Positions 1-6,567 are shown, numbered from the stretch's first letter. The stretch: 8,390 nucleotides of DNA from JAFLCA01 sp041907145 (GCA_041907145.1 JAYRHW010000264.1:1-8390), one strand, 5' to 3'. Made by a program: numbers and translations. Notes: generated by a model not told the origin, from the letters alone.

Positions 1-1274
1 AGGGCGCTGCGGTCGCTATAGCCAATGCTCGGACCCAGGAACGTATAACGGCCTACACCGAACGATTGGAAGAGTTAGTCGAGTCACGCACTGCCGACCT
101 GGCTGTGCAAACCGCGCGCGCAGAGGAGGCAAACCAGGCCAAGTCGCAATTCCTTGCCAACATGAGCCATGAGCTGCGCACTCCACTCACCGCTATCGTC
201 GGCTACTCGAGCGTGCTGGCTGACGGCGTGTTTGGGCCTCTGAGCGACCGGCAGCGCGATGCCCTCAACGCTATCACGCGCTCGAGCGAACATCTGAAAA
301 ATCTTATCGATGACGTGCTGAACCTTGCCCGCATCGAGTCCGGCAAGGAAGAGGCCGAACCGACTCGCGTCGTCGTCAAAGACGTCTTGACGCAAGCGCA
401 CAAGCTCATGATGCAAACCGCTCTAGGCAAGGGCGTCACCCTTCAGCCGCTTCAAGTTCCGCCTGACGTCGGCAGCGTCAGCATGTTCGTCGACACCAAA
501 CATATCCATCAAATTGTAATCAATTTAATGTCGAACGCAGTTAAGTATACTCCTCGCGGCGGCAAGGTAACGGTCACCGCCAGCCTTCTCGGCGACAAGG
601 TGACAATTTCGGTATCTGATACCGGAGTAGGAATTTCAGCCGCGAAGATGGAGAAGCTCTTTCAACGCTTCGAGCGCGGAGAGGACACCTATAGCAAGAG
701 CCAGGAGGGCACGGGTATCGGTCTAAACCTTACTCGCCGATTGATTGAGCTTAACGGCGGAAGGATTGAGGTTGAAAGTCAGGAGGGCCGAGGCTCGACT
801 TTTACTATCTTCATGCCGCTCGCGAGTGCTACCGACAGCGCAGTGGTCACGCAAACAGAAGGCGCCGAGATCCGTGTCCGTCTCGATGGCCTATCAACAC
901 TCGTGGTTGATGACAACAAAGATACCTGCGAGGTTCTAAAACAAATTCTCCTATCTGCCGGCGCTACGGTACAGACCGCTCACACCGTGCGAGATGGTGT
1001 TTCGATCTTGCAACAGACGCAGCCTGATATCGTGCTCACCGACCTTGCGATACCGGGAGAAAGCGGTTTAATATTAATTCAGCACATGAAAAATTCTCCG
1101 GAAGCTCTATCGCGCGTTCCGATTATCGTGCTCAGCGCCTGTGCATTCCAAACAGATCGCGACGAAGCACTGAAGGCTGGTGCATCGATGTTTATTCCCA
1201 AGCCCTTTCGGCCCAATGAGGTGTTGAAGTCGGTGCGTCAGTTGACTCTCTCGAGCGCCATTCGTAACGGCTAA
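1..1274 (+). CDS. Hybrid sensor histidine kinase with C-terminal receiver domain (5' end cut by window edge)
   Basis: This gene is partial: the frame is open from the first complete codon at base 3. The first visible residues (GAAVAIANAR) look like the last helix of a GAF domain, and a coiled-coil linker follows. Numbering from base 3, the HisKA H-box SHELRTPL has the phospho-accepting His at residue 56 (codon 168-170). The HATPase domain shows an N-box (NLMSNAVKY, Asn178), a G1 box DTGVGIS (206-212) and a G2 box GTGIGL (236-241). A receiver domain follows at about 297-415 with acidic pair Asp303/Asp304, phospho-Asp347 (VLTDLAIPG), Ser379 and Lys400 (PKPF). All catalytic residues needed for autophosphorylation and phosphotransfer are present, so the kinase is probably active. 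No membrane segment is seen in the visible part. The TTG at 66 is an internal Leu codon, not a start. The gene ends 14 bp before the HDOD gene. The signal sensed is unknown. Confidence 0.93.
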   Translation, partial: GAAVAIANARTQERITAYTERLEELVESRTADLAVQTARAEEANQAKSQFLANMSHELRTPLTAIVGYSSVLADGVFGPLSDRQRDALNAITRSSEHLKNLIDDVLNLARIESGKEEAEPTRVVVKDVLTQAHKLMMQTALGKGVTLQPLQVPPDVGSVSMFVDTKHIHQIVINLMSNAVKYTPRGGKVTVTASLLGDKVTISVSDTGVGISAAKMEKLFQRFERGEDTYSKSQEGTGIGLNLTRRLIELNGGRIEVESQEGRGSTFTIFMPLASATDSAVVTQTEGAEIRVRLDGLSTLVVDDNKDTCEVLKQILLSAGATVQTAHTVRDGVSILQQTQPDIVLTDLAIPGESGLILIQHMKNSPEALSRVPIIVLSACAFQTDRDEALKAGASMFIPKPFRPNEVLKSVRQLTLSSAIRNG

Positions 1275-1288
1275 CCCAAGGCAGGAGC

Positions 1289-2812
1289 ATGACGGATATC
1301 CGCCCCCCCGAATCGACACCCCGCACGACCCAAGACGTGACTGCTGAGCAGTTTGTCGAAAAACTGCGCAACGCATTGCGTAAGGATGGAGATTTCCCGG
1401 CAAGCGCCAAGATCGTCAGCGAGTTGCGCATGCTCACGTCCGACCCGCGCACTACCGCCAATCAAATCACCGAAATCATACTGCGCGAGCCCTCGCTCGG
1501 CACGCGCGTGCTGCATTTGGTGAACAGCTCATTCTACCGTCGGGCTAAGCCCATCATGACCGTAAGCCAGGCCGTGGTACAGATTGGCATGAAACCGCTG
1601 GCCGACCTATGCGCCGGGCTCGTTCTACTGCAGAAATTTGTGCCTACGGCGCGCCGAGGTGGGGCCTTCGCGAATTGTTTGCAGAAGACGATTTTAACAT
1701 CCTTGCTTTCAAGCTCTCTAACATCGGAAACCAAGACCTCGCTGGGTGCTCCTGCAGCTCCGTCCAAGGGGGATGAATGCGGATTTCTAGCCGGCTCGTT
1801 CGCCGAACTGGGGACGCTGCTGCTTGCCTACTATTTCCCGCAAGTGTACGAGTCGGCGCTCAAGCGGGCGGATCAAAAGCGAGTCGACCTGCAGCAAGCC
1901 ATTACTGAAATCACCGGTCTTAGCCCGTTGCAGCTTAGCCTCGAGGTGGTGAACGCGCTCGACCTGCCCCCCTTCTATCGGGACGTTCTGCAGGCCTCCC
2001 TGGGTAAAGTTCCAGAGACGCTTCCTGGCGGTGGACTGCCAAATGAACGCAACGACGTCCTGCGCGTGGCCAAATCGGTGCAATCAGCGCGAGAAATCTC
2101 CGATGTGCTCGTAACAAGCAAAAATCAGGCTGAGCTGGAGCGCGCCCTCGCGACGGCTCAGAACTCCTTGAATGTTCCGAGCCGGGCGCTCGAGAAAATT
2201 ATCGGAGAGTTGCCTCAGGTATTCAAGAAGCAGTGTGAATGTATCGAGCTTACGCTGCCAGCACTCCCCCCATTTGTGAGCAGCTACTCCCAGACCAAAT
2301 CCGAGTCGGGCGGAACCGCACAGCCCGCCGGCATAAAGACGGACGAGTTCATGCAGTATGTCGAGGAAATCCGGCAGGCCGTTGAAAGCGGCGAATCGAC
2401 TGCTTCAATCATCACTACCGTGATGGAAACCTTGGCGTGGAACATAAAATTCGATCGCGTCCTGCTGCTGCTTCTGGGACAAGGTCGCCGCCGTCTTTCC
2501 GGCCGCATGCTTCTGGGCAAGGGGGACGCCATCGATCCTAAGAAAATTGACCGTTCCCTTGGGGCCGATGCAGGGCCGCACGCTTCCGATGCGCAGGCCT
2601 TCCGCGAGGGACGCCCCGTATTTCGCGGCGACTCTGTTCTTCCGGATGGGTGGCCGATTGCCGCCATCCCGATCGGCTTTGGCCAGCGCGCGATTGGCGT
2701 TATCTACGCCGATCGCATCAGCGAAGCAGCCGGGGACCTGAGCGAGCGGGAGCAGGCCGCCATTCTCGTACTCGCCGAATTGCTTGACCGCTCCGTAGGG
2801 ATGAGTTCATAG
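1289..2812 (+). CDS. HDOD-domain signalling protein with C-terminal GAF-like domain
   Basis: This is a 507-aa cytosolic protein. Residues about 20-240 match the HDOD fold, a degenerate relative of HD phosphohydrolases. Visible HDOD signs are the opening DFPASAKIVSELRML, a REPSLGTRVLHLVNSSFY stretch (about 67-83), VSQAVVQIGMKPL (92-104) and GFLAGSFAELGTLLL (165-179). In that last stretch the HD-type metal ligands are missing, as expected for HDOD. After a Ser/Thr/Ala-rich linker (about 330-352), residues about 355-505 resemble a GAF sensor domain (ITTVMETLAWNIKFDRVLLLLL; IAAIPIGFGQRAIGVIYAD). HDOD proteins often act as non-enzymatic adaptors in bacterial signalling. Its place between a hybrid kinase and a CheY-like receiver suggests a role in that circuit, which is inference. 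The ATG at 1289 is preceded by AAGG at 1278-1281 (7-nt spacing); a stronger AGGAG at 1283-1287 sits only 1 nt from the ATG. Confidence 0.85.
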   Translation: MTDIRPPESTPRTTQDVTAEQFVEKLRNALRKDGDFPASAKIVSELRMLTSDPRTTANQITEIILREPSLGTRVLHLVNSSFYRRAKPIMTVSQAVVQIGMKPLADLCAGLVLLQKFVPTARRGGAFANCLQKTILTSLLSSSLTSETKTSLGAPAAPSKGDECGFLAGSFAELGTLLLAYYFPQVYESALKRADQKRVDLQQAITEITGLSPLQLSLEVVNALDLPPFYRDVLQASLGKVPETLPGGGLPNERNDVLRVAKSVQSAREISDVLVTSKNQAELERALATAQNSLNVPSRALEKIIGELPQVFKKQCECIELTLPALPPFVSSYSQTKSESGGTAQPAGIKTDEFMQYVEEIRQAVESGESTASIITTVMETLAWNIKFDRVLLLLLGQGRRRLSGRMLLGKGDAIDPKKIDRSLGADAGPHASDAQAFREGRPVFRGDSVLPDGWPIAAIPIGFGQRAIGVIYADRISEAAGDLSEREQAAILVLAELLDRSVGMSS

Positions 2813-2826
2813 TTATTATTGCCGCC

Positions 2827-3207
2827 ATGAAAAAGAAAGTTCTCATAGTCGACGATGATCCCATGATCCGAAGCCTCGTTCAGGCCATTCTGGAGGACTC
2901 TGGATTCGAGGTTACCGCCGCTGATGACGGCCCTAAAGCGATTGAAATTCTCGATACTGCCTCGCGCCCTATTGACTACTCGCTGGTGGTGCTCGACGTG
3001 ATGATGCCCGGCATGAATGGGCTTGATGTGCTTACCCGTATGAAGCTGCACTCGCATACTCAGAAGCTCCCGGTTCTGATGCTCACGGGGGAGGATAAGG
3101 CAGAGGATATCATGGCCGGGTACAGCGTCGGCGCGGACTACTACATCACCAAACCCTTTACTCGGCAGCAGCTCCTCTACGGCATTAATTTGGTATTGGG
3201 CGGCTAG
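2827..3207 (+). CDS. Single-domain CheY-like response regulator
   Basis: This 126-aa protein consists only of a receiver domain. The acidic pocket is formed by the DDD at residues 9-11, the phospho-acceptor is Asp57 (VVLDVMMPG), and the switch and lysine positions are Thr87 (LMLTGED) and Lys109 (TKPF). All are canonical, so phosphorylation is expected. It has no output domain, so it should act by binding a partner, as CheY or phosphorelay intermediates do. It lies 14 bp after the HDOD gene. The likely phosphodonor is the hybrid kinase two genes upstream, by inference from position. No Shine-Dalgarno sequence is visible: the 14 bases before the ATG are AT-rich and then GCCGCC. Translation may therefore depend on coupling to the gene upstream. 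An upstream in-frame start is not apparent, and the MKKKVLIVDDD N-terminus is typical of the family. Confidence 0.93.
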   Translation: MKKKVLIVDDDPMIRSLVQAILEDSGFEVTAADDGPKAIEILDTASRPIDYSLVVLDVMMPGMNGLDVLTRMKLHSHTQKLPVLMLTGEDKAEDIMAGYSVGADYYITKPFTRQQLLYGINLVLGG

Positions 3208-3357
3208 CGACAGACCTACCCCCAAGCGTAGACAACTACAGCACGAACTGAGCTTCCACACCAAACACGCCTGCCCTCCTTCACGCCACCGTTACAATAT
3301 TCTGCCCGCAATTACTGTACTTTGCCCATCGTAGACTGTCCGAGCACACTCCCTTTA

Positions 3358-3387
3358 TTGCTAGCGGGCCGGTATTCGTTTCATAGT
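3358..3387 (+). promoter_or_regulatory. Possible promoter of the DedA-family gene
   Basis: TTGCTA (3358-3363) and CATAGT (3382-3387) are separated by 18 bp, each matching 4 of 6 positions of the sigma70 consensus. Transcription would start about at the ATG at 3394, giving a leaderless message. That agrees with the lack of any Shine-Dalgarno sequence there. This is a weak, by-eye call. The rest of the 186-bp gap (3208-3393) shows no gene and no clear terminator. Confidence 0.25.
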
Positions 3388-3393
3388 AGCTGA

Positions 3394-4029
3394 ATGGATC
3401 AGTGGTTACTCGGTCAGAGCGGGGTGTGGGTTTATATCACGCTCTTTCTCCTCCTGATGGGAGGCGCTATCGGCTTGCCGATTCCCGAGGATATTCCGGT
3501 GCTCCTCGCCGGGATTTTAGTTCACCAAGAGCGCGCGCGCCTTGATGTCGTTTTCCCCGTCGCCTACACGGCAATTGTATTGGGAGACCTTCTGATTTAC
3601 TCCGTCGGCAGGACGCTCGGTACTTCGATGACTAAAAAGGGCTGGCTGCGTATGCGGCTCAGCGAATCACAGCTTCGCAGAGTAAAATATAACCTAGACA
3701 AGCGCAGCTTGATTATGATCTTCGTCGCACGGCACCTGTTTTATGTCCGCACGCTGACCTTCCTGAGCTGCGGCGCGCTGAAGATGAACATTTGGCGCTT
3801 TCTCATTTCCGATATGGCAGCGGCGCTTATCAGCGTGCCACTCGTGCTCGGACTCGGATATTTCGCTTCCGAACACTATGACGCCGCGGTAGCACTTCTT
3901 AAACAGGCAAAGGCTTGGTCGCTGGTATTGGTCGTCGTTATCGTGATCGCGCTAATCTTTTATGCGCGCAGGAAAGGCTTGTTCAAGAAGATTGCCGGGG
4001 ATGAATCCGAAGATCCGCCGGTCAGCTAG
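3394..4029 (+). CDS. DedA-family (VTT/SNARE-associated domain) integral membrane protein
   Basis: This is a 211-aa inner-membrane protein. The DedA signature is clear: GLPIPEDIPVLLAG (residues 27-40, with the functionally important acidic pair Glu32/Asp33), GDLLIYSVGR (64-73), and an ARHLFYVRTLTFLSCGALKM-like segment (112-131) carrying the two conserved Arg residues (113 and 119) and the Gly. Hydrophobic stretches lie at about 12-42, 53-71, 138-157 and 175-190, and a basic then acidic tail follows. DedA proteins work in membrane homeostasis and some flip undecaprenyl phosphate or phospholipids; which substrate applies here cannot be read from the sequence. Glu-Asp replaces the more usual Gly-Glu just after PIP. 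The gene has a 186-bp gap before it and is convergent with the 128-aa gene, whose stop is 23 bp away. The start at 3394 has no Shine-Dalgarno sequence. Confidence 0.87.
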   Translation: MDQWLLGQSGVWVYITLFLLLMGGAIGLPIPEDIPVLLAGILVHQERARLDVVFPVAYTAIVLGDLLIYSVGRTLGTSMTKKGWLRMRLSESQLRRVKYNLDKRSLIMIFVARHLFYVRTLTFLSCGALKMNIWRFLISDMAAALISVPLVLGLGYFASEHYDAAVALLKQAKAWSLVLVVVIVIALIFYARRKGLFKKIAGDESEDPPVS

Positions 4030-4052
4030 CATTATTTTTAATGAAAGCGTCG

Positions 4053-4439
4053 CTAATTAAGCTGCTCGGTGTGGTTAGCCAGCAGCAGATTTCGCAGTGC
4101 CATTCCAACCGAAACTCGCAGGGACTCGGCTCGTGACTCAATGTTGCCTACCTGCGATTGGACAACCGTCTTGTAATACAAGTTCTGAGCGCTCACTTCC
4201 AAACCGGCATGAAAGAGAATTGCCTGCCGAGCTTCGAATTGTTGAATCATCTGCTCAATGGTCGGCAGCCAGAGGAAAGTCGAGCGCAGTTCAATGGGGG
4301 TCATTCCTTGCGGATCGACCAGAATTGAGACAGCTTCAGGGCGGTTTCGGTCTGAAACCTCATCCCCGATTTCAGGTCGCCACACTAGCCCCGCTAATTC
4401 GAGGTCTTCGGCGACAGGTACAAATGGGAAAAGAATCAT
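4053..4439 (-). CDS. Conserved-looking hypothetical protein, 128 aa
   Basis: I do not recognise the family. The frame looks genuinely coding: normal amino-acid composition, mixed but sensible codons, and amphipathic patterning. The N-terminal third is acidic and Pro-rich (PVAEDLELAGLVWRPEIGDE, residues 8-27). The remainder begins at MTPIELRSTFLWLPTIEQM (46-64) and includes FEARQAILFHAGLEV (68-82) and a C-terminal helix ESLRVSVGMALRNLLL (105-120). It is soluble, with no signal peptide, membrane segment or Cys pair. Met46 (codon at 4304-4302) could be an alternative start, but the AAGGA before it touches the ATG with no spacing. The upstream ATG at 4439 has a weak AAGAG-like site and a possible promoter. 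It is convergent with the DedA gene. An opposite-strand frame at 4097-4501 is less convincing. Confidence 0.6.
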   Translation of the reverse strand: MILFPFVPVAEDLELAGLVWRPEIGDEVSDRNRPEAVSILVDPQGMTPIELRSTFLWLPTIEQMIQQFEARQAILFHAGLEVSAQNLYYKTVVQSQVGNIESRAESLRVSVGMALRNLLLANHTEQLN

Positions 4440-4626
4440 GGCTCTTAAACCCTATAAAACCGATCTTAAAGTCTATATCGGCGTCTTGGCAAGAGAACTA
4501 AATGATCGTTCATAGTTGCCACACCAACCTATCTTTATGATGAAGGTATTAGCTCGTAGGAATGGGCCCGACAGGCTCGGTTAGAATGTGCGTTCTATTT
4601 GCAGCACAGGGGCAATGAAAGGGGCC
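4440..4626. other. Non-coding gap between two minus-strand genes
   Basis: Besides the candidate promoter at 4463-4492, I see no convincing gene in this 187-bp gap. It holds one small inverted repeat, TAGAA (4582-4586) and TTCTA (4593-4597) around a 6-base loop. This could be an operator half-site pair, but it is short enough to be chance. No T-run terminator follows the small membrane-protein gene. Confidence 0.4.
4463..4492 (-). promoter_or_regulatory. Possible sigma70-like promoter of the 128-aa gene
   Basis: Read on the minus strand, TTGCCA (4492-4487, 5/6 to the -35 consensus) and TAAGAT (4468-4463, 4/6 to the -10) are separated by 18 bp. They lie 23 bp upstream of the ATG at 4439. The position is sensible for the gene, but the call is by eye only. 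Confidence 0.35.
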
Positions 4627-4890
4627 CTAGGAGCCATTCTTTGACGATGAAGCGCGCTCCTCAGGCAGGGCGATCTGCCAAACGAGAAAGGCCAAGAAAG
4701 CCAATAGCAGCACCGCCATAAAGAAAATACGGAATTCAAGCACGATGGCTATTCCTACCACGAAGGCGATCAGCGCCGAAAGCTCGCCGTTGCCTTGAAT
4801 CCAGGCACGCATTTGATCGAAGAAGCCTACTGCTTCGCGCTGCCACTGTTCCCGGCTCTTTCGCCGTATATGCAGAACTAGGCGGTTCAT
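4627..4890 (-). CDS. Small membrane protein of unknown function, 87 aa
   Basis: I do not recognise a family. From the ATG at 4890 the product is 87 aa. It has a basic N-terminus (NRLVLHIRRKSREQWQRE, residues 2-19), an amphipathic stretch with FFDQMRAWIQ (23-32), and a long hydrophobic region (about 37-74) that could form one or two membrane helices with an ELEFR-like break at 51-54. A short polar tail follows. Basic residues before the helices favour a cytoplasmic N-terminus. The frame continues upstream to TTG 4950 and ATG 4947. I chose 4890 because a possible promoter (TTGATG-18 bp-TACACT, 4950-4921) overlaps those earlier codons. A GAGGAG at 4918-4913 (minus) is 22 nt from the ATG, which is too far to be ideal, so the start is uncertain. 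The gene is divergent from the cytochrome gene. Hydrophobic frames can arise by chance, so confidence is moderate. Confidence 0.5.
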   Translation of the reverse strand: MNRLVLHIRRKSREQWQREAVGFFDQMRAWIQGNGELSALIAFVVGIAIVLEFRIFFMAVLLLAFLAFLVWQIALPEERASSSKNGS

Positions 4891-4920
4891 ACTGTAAATG
4901 CAAACTAGACTTCTCCTCGG

Positions 4921-4950
4921 AGTGTAATGGAGAGCGGCACGGAACATCAA
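4921..4950 (-). promoter_or_regulatory. Weak candidate promoter of the small membrane-protein gene
   Basis: Minus-strand TTGATG (4950-4945) and TACACT (4926-4921) are separated by 18 bp, each 4/6 to consensus. If real, it rules out translation starts at 4950 or 4947 and favours 4890. Confidence is low. Confidence 0.22.
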
Positions 4951-4979
4951 GTTTGCTTCGCGGTATTTCGGGCTTCCGC

Positions 4980-5008
4980 TTGCAAACCAGCCACCGCGGT
5001 CCTATATT
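4980..5008 (+). promoter_or_regulatory. Sigma70-like promoter of the cytochrome c-purM operon
   Basis: TTGCAA (4980-4985, 4/6) and TATATT (5003-5008, 5/6) are separated by exactly 17 bp. The predicted transcript starts near 5015, about 22 nt before the ATG at 5037. That leaves room for the strong ribosome site at 5028-5033 and little else. It is the best promoter candidate in the window and supports the downstream start choice for the cytochrome. Confidence 0.5.
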
Positions 5009-5027
5009 TTGCGTAAGGCCGTCAGCT

Positions 5028-5033
5028 GGAGGG
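5028..5033 (+). promoter_or_regulatory. Ribosome binding site that fixes the cytochrome c start
   Basis: GGAGGG lies 3 nt before the ATG at 5037. It decides in favour of this ATG over the earlier in-frame codon at 4953, because the protein from 5037 begins directly with a signal peptide. Confidence 0.6.
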
Positions 5034-5036
5034 ATT

Positions 5037-5387
5037 ATGCTTAAAAATTTCAGTTTTGCTCTCGTACTTGGTTTTGTTCTGTTGCCTCTTGCGGCACAAG
5101 CTGCCGATGTCGAGAAGGGCAAGGCTGCCTATGCTGCGCGGTGCTCCTCCTGCCACGGCGTCAGCGGTGCTGGAGACGGTCCGGTTGCGCAAGCACTGCC
5201 GCCGGGAACTGTCCGAAATCTCGCGACGGGCCCCTTCAAATTTGCAACGGACGCCGCAAAGCTTACCGAGCTTCTGCACAAAGGCGGCGCCGGGGTTGGC
5301 TTGAACCCCTTGATGCCGGCGCAGGCAGGGGTTGCTGATGACGAATTGGCCAACATCGTTGCCTACACGATGTCGCTTCGTAAGTGA
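5037..5387 (+). CDS. Secreted mono-haem c-type cytochrome (class I-like)
   Basis: This 116-aa precursor has an N-terminal Sec signal peptide: MLKNF, a hydrophobic core (6-20) and probable cleavage after AQA at residue 22. The mature protein of about 94 aa starts ADVEKGKAAYAARCSSCHG. Covalent haem attachment is shown by C36-S-S-C39-H40, with His40 as axial ligand and Met93 (NPLMPAQ) as the likely sixth ligand. The C-terminal helix DDELANIVAYTMSLRK is typical of class I cytochromes. It should carry electrons in the periplasm; its partners are not identifiable here. The start at 5037 is chosen for the signal peptide, the GGAGGG site and the promoter at 4980-5008. An extended frame back to 4953 would place about 28 uncharacteristic residues before the signal peptide. 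Its TGA stop overlaps the GTG start of purM by 4 bases, so the two are translationally coupled. Confidence 0.9.
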   Translation: MLKNFSFALVLGFVLLPLAAQAADVEKGKAAYAARCSSCHGVSGAGDGPVAQALPPGTVRNLATGPFKFATDAAKLTELLHKGGAGVGLNPLMPAQAGVADDELANIVAYTMSLRK

Positions 5388-6562
5388 GCAAGAACGATAG
5401 AGAGTCCTCTCAGTATGCCCAGCTGGGCGCTTCCTCCTCCAAAGCGGGAGTGCACGCGGCCGTGGGATATAAGACAGGGCGCGATTTCTTTGCTGAGGTG
5501 CTTCCCGATGTAAGCGGAGACCGGAGTTATTACTCCCTGCTGCATGCCGACGGTGCTGGAACCAAGAGCATCGTCGCTTATCTGGCATTTCGTGAGACGA
5601 ATAATCCTTCCTGGTTTCGCTCCCTGGCTCAGGACAGTCTCGTCATGAATCTCGACGACGTGGCTTGTGTCGGCGCCTTCGAGAATCTAACTCTCAGCAA
5701 TACCATCGGACGCAATCGTTTTCTCGTGGGCGATAACTGCGTGGAAGCAGTGGTCCAGGGCTATCGTGAATACGCGGAAACCCTCCGTCGAGCCGGCATC
5801 GAGATTGAACTCGCCGGCGGGGAGACTGCCGACATGGGGGATCTCGTTCGCACGATAGTGGTCGATTCCACCCTCTTTGCTCGCGTCAAGCGCTCCCAAG
5901 CCGTGTCTTTTGCGGCAGCCCAGGCGGGCGATGTACTCATCGGCTTTTCCAATACAGGGCGCGCCACCTATGAATCTGAGGACAACTCGGGGATTGGCAG
6001 CAATGGACTCACCCTCGCGCGCCATGCGCTCATCGCTGCTGAATATGCCGCTCGTTACCCTGAAATCGTCGCGCCCGAAGTTCGACAGGAACAGAGCTAT
6101 CGCGGTACGACCAAGCTCTTCGACTCCCCCGCTCCGCTCACTATGTCCGTTGCAAAGGCGCTTTTGTCGCCCACTCGCTGCTATGCGCCACTGCTGAAGG
6201 CCGTGCTGCAGGAATGCGGCGGAGAGATTCACGGAATCTGCCATTGCTCAGGCGGAGGACAGACTAAAATCAACAATTTTGGCAAAGGGCTGCACTATAT
6301 CAAGGACAATCTCTTTGCTGTGCCCGCGGTGTTCGAGCTCATTCAAGCTTCCCTTTCGGTCCCGTGGCGCGAGATGTACTCAGTGTTCAACATGGGTCAT
6401 CGTATGGAGCTCGCCTGCCCTGAGGGCCGTTTTGGATCTATCGAAGCAATCGCAAAGCATTTTGCGATTGAAGCCCAAATTATCGGAAGAATCGAACACT
6501 CAGGCAGCGCGAAGAACCGCCTGACCATTCGTAGCGTTTTGGGTGAGTTCCAATACGAGTAG
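5384..6562 (+). CDS. purM: Phosphoribosylformylglycinamidine cyclo-ligase (AIR synthase), long Bacteroidetes-like form
   Basis: This is a 392-aa PurM-superfamily enzyme, longer than the roughly 345 aa of the E. coli type. AIR synthase makes aminoimidazole ribotide from FGAM with ATP in the cytosolic purine pathway. Seen motifs are HADGAGTK (54-61, nucleotide loop), an Asp pair at 91-92 (NLDDVACVGA), GGETADMGD (145-153), DVLIGF (183-188), LSPTR (261-265), IHGICHCSGGG (282-292) and EMYSVFNMGHRME (330-342). The N-terminal YAQLGASSSKAGVH and the GIGSNG loop (203-208) resemble, from memory, the long PurM forms of Bacteroidetes. The GTG start overlaps the cytochrome stop (GTGA), with no strong Shine-Dalgarno sequence of its own, so translation probably relies on coupling. 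A non-purine PurM-like paralogue (such as SelD-like or ThiL-like) is less likely because the whole length aligns with AIR synthase motifs. It is convergent with fpr, 85 bp away. Confidence 0.87.
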   Translation: MSKNDRESSQYAQLGASSSKAGVHAAVGYKTGRDFFAEVLPDVSGDRSYYSLLHADGAGTKSIVAYLAFRETNNPSWFRSLAQDSLVMNLDDVACVGAFENLTLSNTIGRNRFLVGDNCVEAVVQGYREYAETLRRAGIEIELAGGETADMGDLVRTIVVDSTLFARVKRSQAVSFAAAQAGDVLIGFSNTGRATYESEDNSGIGSNGLTLARHALIAAEYAARYPEIVAPEVRQEQSYRGTTKLFDSPAPLTMSVAKALLSPTRCYAPLLKAVLQECGGEIHGICHCSGGGQTKINNFGKGLHYIKDNLFAVPAVFELIQASLSVPWREMYSVFNMGHRMELACPEGRFGSIEAIAKHFAIEAQIIGRIEHSGSAKNRLTIRSVLGEFQYE

Positions 6563-6567
6563 ATTCT

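Noticed and set aside
66..68. TTG as the start of the histidine kinase
   Set aside because: The frame is open to the left edge and reads as the end of a GAF domain, so this is an internal codon of a truncated gene.
2704..3264. 186-aa minus-strand frame opposite the receiver gene
   Set aside because: The receiver on the plus strand is unambiguous, and this frame shows no family motif.
3293..3298. TACAAT as a -10 box for the DedA gene
   Set aside because: It is a good -10 match (5/6), but no -35-like hexamer sits 16-18 bp upstream.
4030..4043. CATTA-TTTT-TAATG hairpin as the dedA terminator
   Set aside because: The stem is only 5 bp and AT-rich, and the T-run is inside the loop, not after the stem.
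4097..4501. Plus-strand open frame opposite the 128-aa gene
   Set aside because: Its composition (rich in Arg, Ser, Pro, Gln) is that of a shadow frame; the minus-strand frame looks more protein-like and has a promoter candidate.
4582..4597. TAGAA/TTCTA inverted repeat as an operator
   Set aside because: The 5-bp arms are too short to separate from chance, and no regulator gene is nearby.
4953..5036. Upstream start for the cytochrome gene
   Set aside because: It would put about 28 residues before a clear signal peptide; the GGAGGG site and promoter support 5037.
5022..5588. 188-aa minus-strand frame opposite the cytochrome and purM
   Set aside because: Its Arg/Ser/His-rich composition and lack of motifs mark it as a shadow of two certain genes.
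5687..6244. 185-aa minus-strand frame opposite purM
   Set aside because: It lies fully inside purM, with no recognisable domain or start signal.
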